Shown piece after piece: positions 41,273 to 49,699 of a DNA stretch of 64,000 nucleotides. Below the pieces are notes generated by a model. That model was not told the origin of the DNA, did no database searches, and worked only from the letters and a program-made list of their open reading frames with translations. How positions within the stretch are numbered: position 1 is the first letter of the stretch; every line of letters begins with the position of its first letter. The stretch lies in contig NZ_FPBH01000029.1 in the NCBI RefSeq assembly GCF_900116445.1, positions 1 to 64,000 of the forward strand, given 5' to 3'. The translations under genes were made by a program, and so were the position numbers. The stretch comes from Paraburkholderia aspalathi. Its GTDB lineage: Bacteria > Pseudomonadota > Gammaproteobacteria > Burkholderiales > Burkholderiaceae.

Positions 41273-42424
41273 ATGAAGAAAGCTTTGCTCGCCGCTGCGT
41301 TGATGACAGCCGGTGTAGTTGCGCACGCCCAAAGCAGCGTAACGCTGTACGGCCGCCTTGACGCCGGCCTGGAATACATGACGGGTGTTCCGCAAGGCAC
41401 GGGTGCAAACGGCCAGGCAACTGGCAGCACGAACCGTTGGCGCGCGGAAAGCGGCGACTGGGGTACGAGCCTGTGGGGTTTGAAGGGCGTTGAGGACATC
41501 GGTGGCGGCAACAAGGTCCTGTTCCAGTTGGAAGGCTCCTTCAACACCATGACGGGTGCAGGCCCTGGCGGCGGCGGTCTCTTCAATCGTTGGGCAACTG
41601 TCGGTTTGTCGAACGACCAGTACGGTACGTTCACGATGGGCCGCATGCTCTATATCTCGAACGGCGTGTGGGACTTTGACCCGTTCGGTCAATCGAACTG
41701 GTCGTCGGCATCGCTGGTGCGTGGCCGCAACTGGCCGCAATCGAGCAACAACTTCGCGTACCAGTCGCCGAAGATCGCAGGCTTTGACTTCTACGGTCAA
41801 TACGCTCTGTCGAACGCAACGAGCTGGAACGGTAACGGCACGACGGCTCAAGGTCGCGAAGCAGGCGCACAGGTCACCTACACGAACTCGCTGTTCCAGG
41901 TTCGCGGCCTGTACGACGAAATCCGCAACCCGGCTAACGGCAGCCTGTACGGCCCGACCGCCACTGGCGTCAATACGGCCAACATCGGAACTGGCGTGTT
42001 CGCGGCATCGCGTGAATACTCGGCTCTCGTGAACGTGTTCCTCGGCCAGTTCAAGATTCAGGCCGCTTACCAGGCTATCCGTTCGGCGGGTGCGACGGGT
42101 GTTCTGCCGGGCACGCCGACCACGCTCGACCACGAATGGGGTGGTGTGACGTGGCAAGCAACGCCGGCTGCAGCACTGATCGCAGCGGTCTATCACGTGA
42201 ACGGCAACAATGGCGCAGGCAATGCGACGATCTACACGATCGGCGGCTCGTACAACCTGTCCAAGCGCACGCTGCTGGATCTGCAGATCGCAACAACGCA
42301 AAACAGCAAGACGGCTAACTACGGCCTGAATGCGAATAACTCGGGCACGGCGACCTCAACGGACAACCCGCTGCCGGGTCATAGCCAGACCGGCGTGTAC
42401 GCAGGTATTCAACACTCGTTCTAA
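41273..42424 (+). CDS. Outer-membrane porin (Gram-negative porin, OmpC-like family)
   Basis: 383 aa from the ATG at 41273, with GGAGG six bases upstream; an ATG four codons earlier overlaps this site and is rejected. Signal peptide KKALLAAALMTAGVVAHAQS. The mature protein starts SSVTLYGRLDAGLEYMTG, the hallmark of Burkholderiales porins, and ends GVYAGIQHSF with the C-terminal Phe recognised by the BAM machine. Alternating strands with 16-strand barrel. The position after an amino-acid importer is probably incidental. Terminator-like hairpins follow. Confidence 0.96.
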   Translation: MKKALLAAALMTAGVVAHAQSSVTLYGRLDAGLEYMTGVPQGTGANGQATGSTNRWRAESGDWGTSLWGLKGVEDIGGGNKVLFQLEGSFNTMTGAGPGGGGLFNRWATVGLSNDQYGTFTMGRMLYISNGVWDFDPFGQSNWSSASLVRGRNWPQSSNNFAYQSPKIAGFDFYGQYALSNATSWNGNGTTAQGREAGAQVTYTNSLFQVRGLYDEIRNPANGSLYGPTATGVNTANIGTGVFAASREYSALVNVFLGQFKIQAAYQAIRSAGATGVLPGTPTTLDHEWGGVTWQATPAAALIAAVYHVNGNNGAGNATIYTIGGSYNLSKRTLLDLQIATTQNSKTANYGLNANNSGTATSTDNPLPGHSQTGVYAGIQHSF

Positions 42425-42515
42425 TCGAACAGTGTGCCCCGAGGGGATTTCCTTCGGGGTGTAGTCAGAAGTTCTTCAAGAGAATCTTTTTCACGCTGCT
42501 GCGAGAGGCGCGTAT

Positions 42516-42552
42516 CGGTGCGATGTCCGAAAGGGTATCGCACCGTTTTTTA
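42516..42552 (+). terminator. Terminator region after the porin gene
   Basis: CGGTGCGAT (42516-42524) pairs with ATCGCACCG (42537-42545) followed by TTTTTT. A weaker hairpin (CCCCGA/TTCGGGG) nearer the stop at about 42437-42460 has no U-tract. Confidence 0.85.
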
Positions 42553-42663
42553 TTTGCGCGCACGGTTTTGCCACTGCCCCGGCGCACCTGATCGGTGCGT
42601 GCGTGCCGCGGATGTCAATACCGGCGCTTTAACTCTGCGTTTCAACAGTACGAGTCGAACCGC

Positions 42664-43002
42664 TCAAACCGCCGCTTCGTTCTCCTCACCCGTGCGAATC
42701 CGGATCACCCGCTCCACGTCCGCGACGAAAATCTTGCCGTCGCCGATCTTGCCGGTGCGCGCCGCGCCGATGATCGCGTCGATCACCTGATCGCACTGGT
42801 TGTCCGCGACTACCACTTCGATCTTCACTTTCGGCAGAAAGTCGACCACGTACTCTGCACCACGATAGAGCTCGGTGTGGCCTTTTTGCCGACCGAAGCC
42901 TTTGACTTCCGTCACGGTCAACCCCGTGAGGCCGACTTCAGCAAGCGCCTCGCGCACTTCGTCGAGTTTGAACGGTTTGATGACTGCAGTGATGCGCTTC
43001 AT
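42664..43002 (-). CDS. glnB: Nitrogen regulatory protein PII
   Basis: 112 aa from the ATG at 43002 (MKRITAVIKPFKLDEVREAL), chosen as the exact PII start over one four codons upstream. The T-loop holds GFGRQKGHTELYRGAEYVVD with Tyr51 for uridylylation. The B-loop ARTGKIGDGKIFV and the C-loop RIRTGEENE are complete. PII senses 2-oxoglutarate and ATP/ADP and controls GlnE, NtrB and, for GlnK, AmtB. No amtB is adjacent, which favours GlnB over GlnK. It lies 146 bases from nadE, same strand, likely downstream of it; NAD synthetase and glnB neighbour each other in many beta-proteobacteria. Confidence 0.95.
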   Translation of the reverse strand: MKRITAVIKPFKLDEVREALAEVGLTGLTVTEVKGFGRQKGHTELYRGAEYVVDFLPKVKIEVVVADNQCDQVIDAIIGAARTGKIGDGKIFVADVERVIRIRTGEENEAAV

Positions 43003-43148
43003 GGCGGACCTCATCTCGTGATTGGAAGGTTGAAAGGGAAATGGATGATTTTTATTCTACGCCGCGCCGGATGCGTTGCGGCAATCCGGCGCGTGCTTCT
43101 GGTCTGCTATGGGGTAAGTCAGTAAGTCCGCAGTCTTTCGCCTGAGAC

Positions 43149-44861
43149 TCACTCCACCGGCTCGGTGTAGCGCGACGTAATCGGATAACGCCAGTCGCGG
43201 CCGAACGCGCGATGCGTGACGCGAATGCCGATCGGCGCCTGACGGCGTTTGTATTCGTTGATCTTGATGAGGCGCGTGACGCGCTTTACATCGTCGATCG
43301 CGTAACCCGCCGCGATGATTTCGGCGAGCGAGCGATCCTCCTCCATGTACATGCGCATGATCGCGTCGAGCACTTCGTACGGCGGCAAGCTGTCCTGATC
43401 GGTCTGGTTGTCGCGCAGCTCGGCCGACGGCGCGCGCGTCAGAATCCGCTCGGGAATCACATCCTGCTTGCTGAACGTGGTGGCCTGATTGCGGTAGTGA
43501 CACAGCTTGTAGACCAGCGTCTTGGCGATGTCCTTGATCACCGCAAAGCCGCCGGCCATGTCGCCGTACAACGTGCAGTAGCCCACCGCCATCTCGCTCT
43601 TGTTGCCGGTGGTCAGCACGATCGAGCCGAACTTGTTCGACAGCGCCATCAGCAAGGTGCCGCGAATGCGCGCCTGAATGTTTTCTTCGGTGGCGTCTTC
43701 GGCGCGGCCGGCGAACTCCTCGGCGAGCGAGCCGCGGAACGCGTCGAACATCGGCGCGATCGCGATTTCGTCGTAGCGCACGCCGACGCGGCGCGCCATC
43801 TCGGCGGCATCGGTGGTTGAAATGTCGGCGGTGTAGCGCGACGGCATCATCACCGCCCGCACACGGTCCGCGCCCAGCGCGTCGCACGCAACGGCCAGCA
43901 CCAGCGCCGAATCCACGCCGCCCGACAGTCCGATCAGCGCGCCCGGAAAGCCGTTCTTGTTGATGTAGTCGCGCACGCCCATCACGAGCGCGGCATACAC
44001 CTGCGCTTCGAGCGAGCGCTCCGGCGCGATCGCCGTGGGCACCGGCTTGCCGCTGTCGAACTCGACAATCGTGTTGCCTTCCTCGAATTGCGCCATCTTC
44101 GCGACCAGATCGCCCTTTTCATCGAGTACGAATGAGCCGCCGTCGAACACCAGTTCGTCCTGCGCGCCGACCATGTTCACGTAGACCATGGGCAAGCCGG
44201 TCTCGCGAATCCGCGCGCGCAGAATGTCGAAGCGTACCGCTTCCTTGTTCAGGTGATAGGGCGAGCCGTTCGGAATCAGCAGCACTTGCGCGCCCGCCGC
44301 CTTCGCCATTTGCGCAGCCGACGCATGCCACGCGTCCTCGCAAATCACTACGCCATACTTCACGCCGTCCAGTTCGAATACGAACGGCTTCGGGTCGGAC
44401 GCGAAGTAGCGCTTCTCGTCGAACACCTCGGTATTCGGCAAATCCTGCTTGCGATAGGTGCCGACCACTTCCCCGTCGACGATCAGCGAGGCCGCGTTGA
44501 AGGTATCCACCGGCGGGACGCCGCGCTCGATCGGCGCGTTTGCATTACCATGGCCGTGCGCCACGCTGTGTGCCACCGCGTGTGTCACATCCCGCAACGG
44601 ATGGCCGACGATCACATGCAAGCCGGCGAAGGGCTTCAGCTGCGCGGCCAGATCGGCGAGCGCCGCCGCACTCGCGGTGTAGAACGCGGGACGCAGCAGC
44701 AAATCTTCGGGCGGATAGCCGGAGAGCGCGAGTTCAGGCGCAATCAGCAGCTTCGCACCATCGTTGTGCGCGGCGCGCGCGGCAGCGACAATCTTCGCGA
44801 CGTTGCCGGCGAAATCGCCGACGGTGACATTGATTTGAGCAAGAGCGATTCGGGTCTTCAT
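43149..44861 (-). CDS. nadE: Glutamine-dependent NAD(+) synthetase
   Basis: 570 aa, start at 44861 (MKTRIALAQINVTVGDFAGN). The N-terminal nitrilase-type glutaminase has Glu, Lys and Cys catalytic residues (ELALSGYPPEDLL, KQDLPNTEVFDEKRYF, VVICEDAWH). The C-terminal synthetase has the P-loop IGLSGGVDSALVL and ends with GLPPEVLDAI-like SLPPYEVLDAIMRMY and IKINEYKRRQAPIGIRV. It makes NAD from deamido-NAD, ATP and glutamine. It is transcribed toward glnB, which shares its control of nitrogen status in some bacteria. The upstream frame extension lies in the divergent gene region and is not used. Confidence 0.95.
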   Translation of the reverse strand: MKTRIALAQINVTVGDFAGNVAKIVAAARAAHNDGAKLLIAPELALSGYPPEDLLLRPAFYTASAAALADLAAQLKPFAGLHVIVGHPLRDVTHAVAHSVAHGHGNANAPIERGVPPVDTFNAASLIVDGEVVGTYRKQDLPNTEVFDEKRYFASDPKPFVFELDGVKYGVVICEDAWHASAAQMAKAAGAQVLLIPNGSPYHLNKEAVRFDILRARIRETGLPMVYVNMVGAQDELVFDGGSFVLDEKGDLVAKMAQFEEGNTIVEFDSGKPVPTAIAPERSLEAQVYAALVMGVRDYINKNGFPGALIGLSGGVDSALVLAVACDALGADRVRAVMMPSRYTADISTTDAAEMARRVGVRYDEIAIAPMFDAFRGSLAEEFAGRAEDATEENIQARIRGTLLMALSNKFGSIVLTTGNKSEMAVGYCTLYGDMAGGFAVIKDIAKTLVYKLCHYRNQATTFSKQDVIPERILTRAPSAELRDNQTDQDSLPPYEVLDAIMRMYMEEDRSLAEIIAAGYAIDDVKRVTRLIKINEYKRRQAPIGIRVTHRAFGRDWRYPITSRYTEPVE

Positions 44862-44958
44862 GGCAGGATCGACAGGCAAGCCAGACGGCTTGCGAGTACC
44901 GCGGCTGGTTAGCTCGACGGCAACGGACAAATCGGATAAACGAACGACGCACCGCTAC

Positions 44959-46164
44959 ATGCTGCGCGTCGCTCATTGGGAACAGTCACACAGATTGAAC
45001 CAGGAACGCTTTGATTATCGCACGGGCATTCTGGCGTCGCCCTCCGAGGTGGACGCCGCGGAATGGAATGCCCTCCTCGCCCAGCAAGCGCAGCCCACGC
45101 CGTTTCTGCGGCACGAGTTCTTGAGCGCACTGCACGCGACCCGTTGCGCGGTCGCCGATACCGGCTGGGCGCCGCAATTCGTCACGCTCACCGACCCGCG
45201 CACGGACAAGCTCGCGGCCGCGGCGCCCGTGTATCTGAAGGGTCACTCGTACGGCGAATATGTCTTCGATTGGGCATGGGCCGACGCGTACAAACGCAAC
45301 GGTCTGCCGTATTATCCGAAGCTGCTGTGCGCGGTGCCGTTCACACCGGTGCAGGGCAACCGGCTGTTATCGGCGGATACGCATGCGCTCAGGCATCTGG
45401 CCGCGACGCTGATGGCGTTCGCCGAGCAGGCCGACGTGTCGTCGCTGCACGTGCTGTTTCCGACCGAAACAGAAGCAGGCGCGCTGACCGACATGGGCAT
45501 GATGCAGCGCGAAGGCGTGCAATTCCACTGGCTGAACGACGGCTATCGCGACTTCGACGATTTCCTCTCCACGCTCGAACAGAAGAAGCGCAAGAACATC
45601 CGCGCGGAGCGTCGCAAGGTTCAGGAAGCCGGCGTGACAATGCGCCGGATTCGCGGCGAAGATATCCAGGACGCCGACTGGCGATTCTTCAGCAAGTGTT
45701 ATCGGCAAACCTACCGCGAGCACTTTTCGAGTCCGTATCTGAACCTCGATTTCTTCCGGATGATCGGCGCGTCGATGCCGGAAAATCTGCTGCTGGTGAT
45801 CGCCGAATACGAAGGCAAGCCGATCGCCAGCTCGCTCGTGGTCTATCAGCGCGACGGGAAAACCGGCGGCACGCTCTATGGCCGTTACTGGGGCGCGTTG
45901 GAACACGTGCCCTGCCTGCACTTCGAAACCGCCTACTACCAGCCGCTCGAATTCTGCATCGAAGAAAAGCTCGGCGCGTTCGAAGGCGGCGCCCAGGGCG
46001 AGCATAAAATGGCGCGTGGTTTTTTGCCGACCGTGACGCGCTCAGCGCATTGGCTCGCGCATCCGGCCTTCGCCGATGCGGTCGGCCACTTCCTCGACAA
46101 CGAAAAGAACAGCATCCACGCGTATGTGGACGAGCTGCGCGAACACAATCCGTTCAAAGGTTGA
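44959..46164 (+). CDS. GNAT/FemAB-like acyltransferase (DUF482-type)
   Basis: 401 aa from the ATG at 44959; a longer frame begins at 44860 but overlaps nadE's start. The protein resembles the peptidogalycan-biosynthesis/FemAB-like family: PTPFLRHEFLSALHATRCAV at the N-terminus, GHSYGEYVFDWAWADAYKRN, LEQKKRKNIRAERRKVQEAG, and the GNAT-like core NLLLVIAEYEGKPIASSLVV and GRYWGALEHVPCLHFETAYY. The likely reaction is transfer of an acyl or aminoacyl group. Physiological role unknown. It is divergent from nadE and precedes the GIY-YIG gene by nine bases, so the two may form an operon. Confidence 0.85.
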   Translation: MLRVAHWEQSHRLNQERFDYRTGILASPSEVDAAEWNALLAQQAQPTPFLRHEFLSALHATRCAVADTGWAPQFVTLTDPRTDKLAAAAPVYLKGHSYGEYVFDWAWADAYKRNGLPYYPKLLCAVPFTPVQGNRLLSADTHALRHLAATLMAFAEQADVSSLHVLFPTETEAGALTDMGMMQREGVQFHWLNDGYRDFDDFLSTLEQKKRKNIRAERRKVQEAGVTMRRIRGEDIQDADWRFFSKCYRQTYREHFSSPYLNLDFFRMIGASMPENLLLVIAEYEGKPIASSLVVYQRDGKTGGTLYGRYWGALEHVPCLHFETAYYQPLEFCIEEKLGAFEGGAQGEHKMARGFLPTVTRSAHWLAHPAFADAVGHFLDNEKNSIHAYVDELREHNPFKG

Positions 46165-46173
46165 AGCGTACCC

Positions 46174-46506
46174 ATGGCGTGGTTTCTGTATCTGCTCGAA
46201 TGCTCGGACGGCAGCGTCTATACCGGCATTGCCACCGATGTGCAGGCGCGCTTCGACAAACATGTGAGCGGTGAAGGCGCGCGCTATACGCGTTCGCGCA
46301 AACCGGTGCAGGTGCTGGTGTCGTTTGAGTTGGCCGACCGGTCAAGCGCTTCGCGCGCCGAGTATTGGGTCAAGCGTTTGCCGCCGGCCGAAAAGCGTGC
46401 GCTAGGCGCGGGACTGCGTACGCTCGAATCGGTGTTGCCCGTGCCCGAACCAGAGCCAGAGCCAGAGCCAGAGCCGGTTGCCGCAGACGAGCCGCCCTCC
46501 ACCTAA
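46174..46506 (+). CDS. GIY-YIG domain protein (YhbQ/UPF0213-like)
   Basis: 110 aa; residues 1-~80 are a single GIY-YIG nuclease fold: WFLYLLECSDGSVYTGIATD (Tyr and the YTG variant), ARFDKHVSGEGARYTRSRKP and the Glu in RAEYWVKRLPPAEKRAL. It is of the small stand-alone YhbQ type. The C-terminus has a run of five Glu-Pro repeats followed by an acidic tail, absent from typical family members. It ends four bases into the convergent FUSC gene. Nucleic-acid role is unconfirmed. Confidence 0.85.
   Translation: MAWFLYLLECSDGSVYTGIATDVQARFDKHVSGEGARYTRSRKPVQVLVSFELADRSSASRAEYWVKRLPPAEKRALGAGLRTLESVLPVPEPEPEPEPEPVAADEPPST
46447..46476 (+). repeat. Six-base tandem repeat (GAGCCA) coding Glu-Pro
   Basis: Five consecutive units, GAACCA, GAGCCA three times, GAGCCG, within the GIY-YIG gene. 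Each unit is in frame (Glu-Pro), so changes in number alter only tail length. Confidence 0.8.
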
Positions 46507-48608
46507 CCCCTCGCTTCACGCATCCGCTCAGTCAGCAGCCGATGCATCAGCGCGATTTCACCCACGGCGTCCGCCTCCAGCGACGTCAACCGCTCCCGTG
46601 GAGGAAGGTCGTGCCGGATCGGCCGCAACGTCCGGTTCAAAGCCGCCTCGATGTCGGCACTCGTGGTGTCAATCCACGCGCCGAGTTCATCGTGCATGCT
46701 GCGCCGGTTCGTACTCAAGCGCAGTTGCGTCGCCGTTCCCGCCATCTTTCGCAACACGCTCAGCACCGTCAGCGTCACCGTGTCGACCATCGAGTCCTCG
46801 AGTTTTTCGAGGCGAATGCGGCCGATGGCCTCCTCGGCGTTATTGCTGCCCAAACCCGCGGCCCGGCGCAGGCGTTCCATGTCCTTCTCGCTTCGGTCCG
46901 GCGACTCCAATGCTGCCCTCAGATACGCAAGATTGGCCCGCACCGCGTCGCTCAGATAGGCACGATAGTCGACCTTTTCCCGCGTCGGCCACAGATAGAA
47001 CGTCGCCAGCAGCGCCAATACACAACCGAGCACGTTGTTGCCGAGCCGCGTCAACGCGAAGGCGAATTCGCTGGCGCCGGGCGTCGCGAAGTCGGTCACG
47101 AGCACGAAGGTCGGTGTCAGGAAAAGTACGAAGAGGCTGTAGCTGACGGGACGCAGCGCCATGGTGGCCACCACCAGCGGAAACACCGCCAGTGAAATGC
47201 CGAGAGGCGAATGAATCGCATAGCCGATCACGGCCGCCAGCAGGCCGCCGACGATGCTCCCGGCAGCGCGCTCGATACTCCGTGGCCAGGTCGCAGCAAT
47301 AGACGGTTGCAGAATCAGCAGCGTCGCCATGGTTGCCCAATAGCCGAAGGGCAGCCCGAGCGCCCGGATGACCAGAAAACCCGCCGTGGTCGTGACGCCG
47401 ACGCGGGCAGCGTGGCGCAAGCCGACCGACTGAACGGAAAAGTTTGCCTTGAGGGTCGACCACGTCCGCGTCAGCAGTCTGGCGGCACTGTCCTGCCACC
47501 CGAGCGGATGAGCAGCTGTCGGCGCGAAATCGACCAGTTCGAAATCGAACTTCAATGTCACAGGTTCCATCAGCGCGGATTCGAGTCGCCGCGCCAGGCG
47601 TCGCAAACGGAGTTGCAGGTCGGCGAGACGGTTCCATTGGGCTTCGTTGCTGGCCACGCCGATTCTTCGCAGAACCTCGCCCAGCCCGATCAGCAACCGC
47701 GCCGCGCGTCTGGTGCGACGTGCGTCTTGCGGGGTTTTTTCGCAGGCGCCGGTGACCGCAATCAGGTACGCAAAGAGCGCTTCACTCTCGGTCAGGAGCG
47801 CGAGCAGATTGTCGTAGTCTTCCCGGCCGGCCGTTCGTGAGCCAGGCACGTTCGCCAGCGCCTTGCGCGAGCGCTCCAGCGCAGCGCGTGCATCGGCGCG
47901 AAATTTCGCGGCATGCGTGGCCCACTCGCCAGGCGCTGCGCGCGCTTCGAGCAGGCGCGCGCTGTCCAAGGCGATGTCAGCCAGACGCAGATACACCGCA
48001 CGCAGCGAAGCGCGGCTCGTGCCGAACGGATGAATGCGCCAGACCGTCAAGCTCAGCACAACGGCGAACAGGCATCCGGCCAGATAGACGCCGAGAAACG
48101 CCACCCCTTCGCGAAGGTTGTGCATCGGCCGGTCGACCATCACCACGCAGGCGGTCGCCGCGAGAATCGTCACCTGCGACGTCGCGGCGCCCCAGATCCT
48201 GCCGAACGCGCCGAGCGTCGTGAATACCAGAATGGCGAGCGCCGCGAACACCGTCCCCTCGCCTGACGCGAAGGCGGTCACGCCGCCGCACACGGTGGAC
48301 AGCAGCGCGAAGCCCATCATCGAGGCGAAGCGCGCTCGATTCGAGCCGGCTGCATCCGCGAGACAGGTCCAGAAAGCGCCGATCGCAGCCCATGCAAATA
48401 CCGGGTCGTGCAGCAGATTGCCGAGCACCAGCATGGCGGTGGATGCGCAAGCAGCTCTCAGCCCTTCCGACAGATTGGCCTCGCTCGTTGAAAACGACAC
48501 CATCCATATCGGCCGTTTGCGGTAGATCGTGGTGACGAGCGCGTACAGGCTCGCATACAGGCGGCTCGGCCAGCGCAACGACGAAGGGTTGGACTTGCGA
48601 TTCAGCAT
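46503..48608 (-). CDS. FUSC family inner-membrane transporter (AaeB/YccS-like)
   Basis: 701 aa. Two blocks of five or six membrane helices (residues ~35-175 and ~395-535) flank cytosolic helical regions, the layout of fusaric-acid resistance and aromatic-acid exporters. Markers: ACASTAMLVLGNLLHDPVFA, FLTPTFVLVTDFATPGASEF and LGNNVLGCVLALLATFYLWP. Such proteins usually act with membrane-fusion and outer-membrane partners; none is next door. The C-terminal ~160 residues are soluble. Gene overlaps the convergent GIY-YIG gene by four bases. Confidence 0.88.
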   Translation of the reverse strand: MLNRKSNPSSLRWPSRLYASLYALVTTIYRKRPIWMVSFSTSEANLSEGLRAACASTAMLVLGNLLHDPVFAWAAIGAFWTCLADAAGSNRARFASMMGFALLSTVCGGVTAFASGEGTVFAALAILVFTTLGAFGRIWGAATSQVTILAATACVVMVDRPMHNLREGVAFLGVYLAGCLFAVVLSLTVWRIHPFGTSRASLRAVYLRLADIALDSARLLEARAAPGEWATHAAKFRADARAALERSRKALANVPGSRTAGREDYDNLLALLTESEALFAYLIAVTGACEKTPQDARRTRRAARLLIGLGEVLRRIGVASNEAQWNRLADLQLRLRRLARRLESALMEPVTLKFDFELVDFAPTAAHPLGWQDSAARLLTRTWSTLKANFSVQSVGLRHAARVGVTTTAGFLVIRALGLPFGYWATMATLLILQPSIAATWPRSIERAAGSIVGGLLAAVIGYAIHSPLGISLAVFPLVVATMALRPVSYSLFVLFLTPTFVLVTDFATPGASEFAFALTRLGNNVLGCVLALLATFYLWPTREKVDYRAYLSDAVRANLAYLRAALESPDRSEKDMERLRRAAGLGSNNAEEAIGRIRLEKLEDSMVDTVTLTVLSVLRKMAGTATQLRLSTNRRSMHDELGAWIDTTSADIEAALNRTLRPIRHDLPPRERLTSLEADAVGEIALMHRLLTERMREARG

Positions 48609-48842
48609 CCGGACGGTGGGCTTCCAAAAAACGCACGTGGGCGCTACCTCAGCGCATTAATACGCCGACGGCGGAAAACCTGCCGCGGCCGCCGAATGAT
48701 AAGGGTTAACACTGATCTATAAAAATGCATTCGGTTCATCCATTGGATGCGTTGTGTCTATACGCCGCAACGCCCGGCCAGACACGCGCGCTGACTGCAG
48801 GACACGCTGGGCGGGCGCGGAATTTCTGAAAACGCCGCCCAT

Positions 48843-48883
48843 GAAAAAACCGCGTAGCCCTTGCAGGCTCACGCGGTTTTTTC
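48843..48883 (-). terminator. Terminator of the ppa gene
   Basis: Arms GAAAAAACCGCGT and ACGCGGTTTTTTC with an inner hairpin AGCCC/GGCT; about 24 bases past the ppa stop on the minus strand. Confidence 0.9.
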
Positions 48884-48906
48884 ATCAAGCACCGGTGTAA
48901 CGCAGC

Positions 48907-49434
48907 TTACTTCTTGTAGTTCGCCACGCCTTCGGTGATTTCCTTGTGCGCGGCTTCGATGCCCGCCCAACCCTCGACCTTCACCCACTTGCCCTTTTCC
49001 AGCGCCTTGTATTGCTCGAAGAAGTGCTTGATCTGGTCTTTCAGGTACGCCGGAACGTCGTCGATCGACTTGAGATCAGCGGTCATCGGGCAGACCTTGT
49101 CGTGCGCGACGGCAACCAGCTTGGCGTCGACGCCCGATTCGTCAGTCATTTGCAGCATGCCGAGTGCGCGGGCGCGGACCACCGAGCCAGCCAGCAGCGG
49201 GAACGGCGTGATCACCAGCACGTCGACCGGATCGCCATCGCCCGACAGCGTTTGCGGAATGTAGCCGTAGTTCGCCGGATAGCGCATGCCCGTGCCGATG
49301 AAACGGTCGACGTGCAGCAGACCCGTTTCCTTGTCAGCTTCGTACTTCACCGGATCGCTTTGCGCCGGGATTTCGATGATGACGTTGAAATCTTGCGGAA
49401 GGTCTTTGCCTGCGGGGACGTTATTGAAGCTCAT
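48907..49434 (-). CDS. ppa: Inorganic pyrophosphatase
   Basis: 175 aa, family I. The start at 49434 (MSFNNVPAGKDLPQDFNVII) is correct for the E. coli-type enzyme; an ATG 11 codons earlier is unsupported. Active-site elements: NVIIEIPAQSDPVKYEADKE, RFIGTGMRYPANYGYIPQTL, the metal-binding DGDPVDVLVITPFPL and KLVAVAHDKVCPMTADLKSI. It hydrolyses pyrophosphate to pull biosynthetic reactions forward. Ubiquitous and essential. A terminator follows on the minus strand; 265 bases separate its start from the rightward aldehyde dehydrogenase. Confidence 0.97.
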   Translation of the reverse strand: MSFNNVPAGKDLPQDFNVIIEIPAQSDPVKYEADKETGLLHVDRFIGTGMRYPANYGYIPQTLSGDGDPVDVLVITPFPLLAGSVVRARALGMLQMTDESGVDAKLVAVAHDKVCPMTADLKSIDDVPAYLKDQIKHFFEQYKALEKGKWVKVEGWAGIEAAHKEITEGVANYKK

Positions 49435-49699
49435 GAGCGCTCTCTGATCAGATGGAATTCGGAACACGGCGTGCGGCGCGTGATCTCGAGCGGCGCGAAA
49501 CTCGCCAGCCCAAGGCGCTACGGCCGGACAGTACGGAATACGCCATTATAGCCAATCGGCCGATGGCACCTCTGGTTGGATCGGCGCGATAATCGTCTGG
49601 CGTCGCTCGATTGTGCCTCTCGTTTGTGAACACCGCGTATCTGACCTCGGCCTGAATCACGGCTTGAATCATGGCTGGGTGACACCTCAAGGAGCATGC

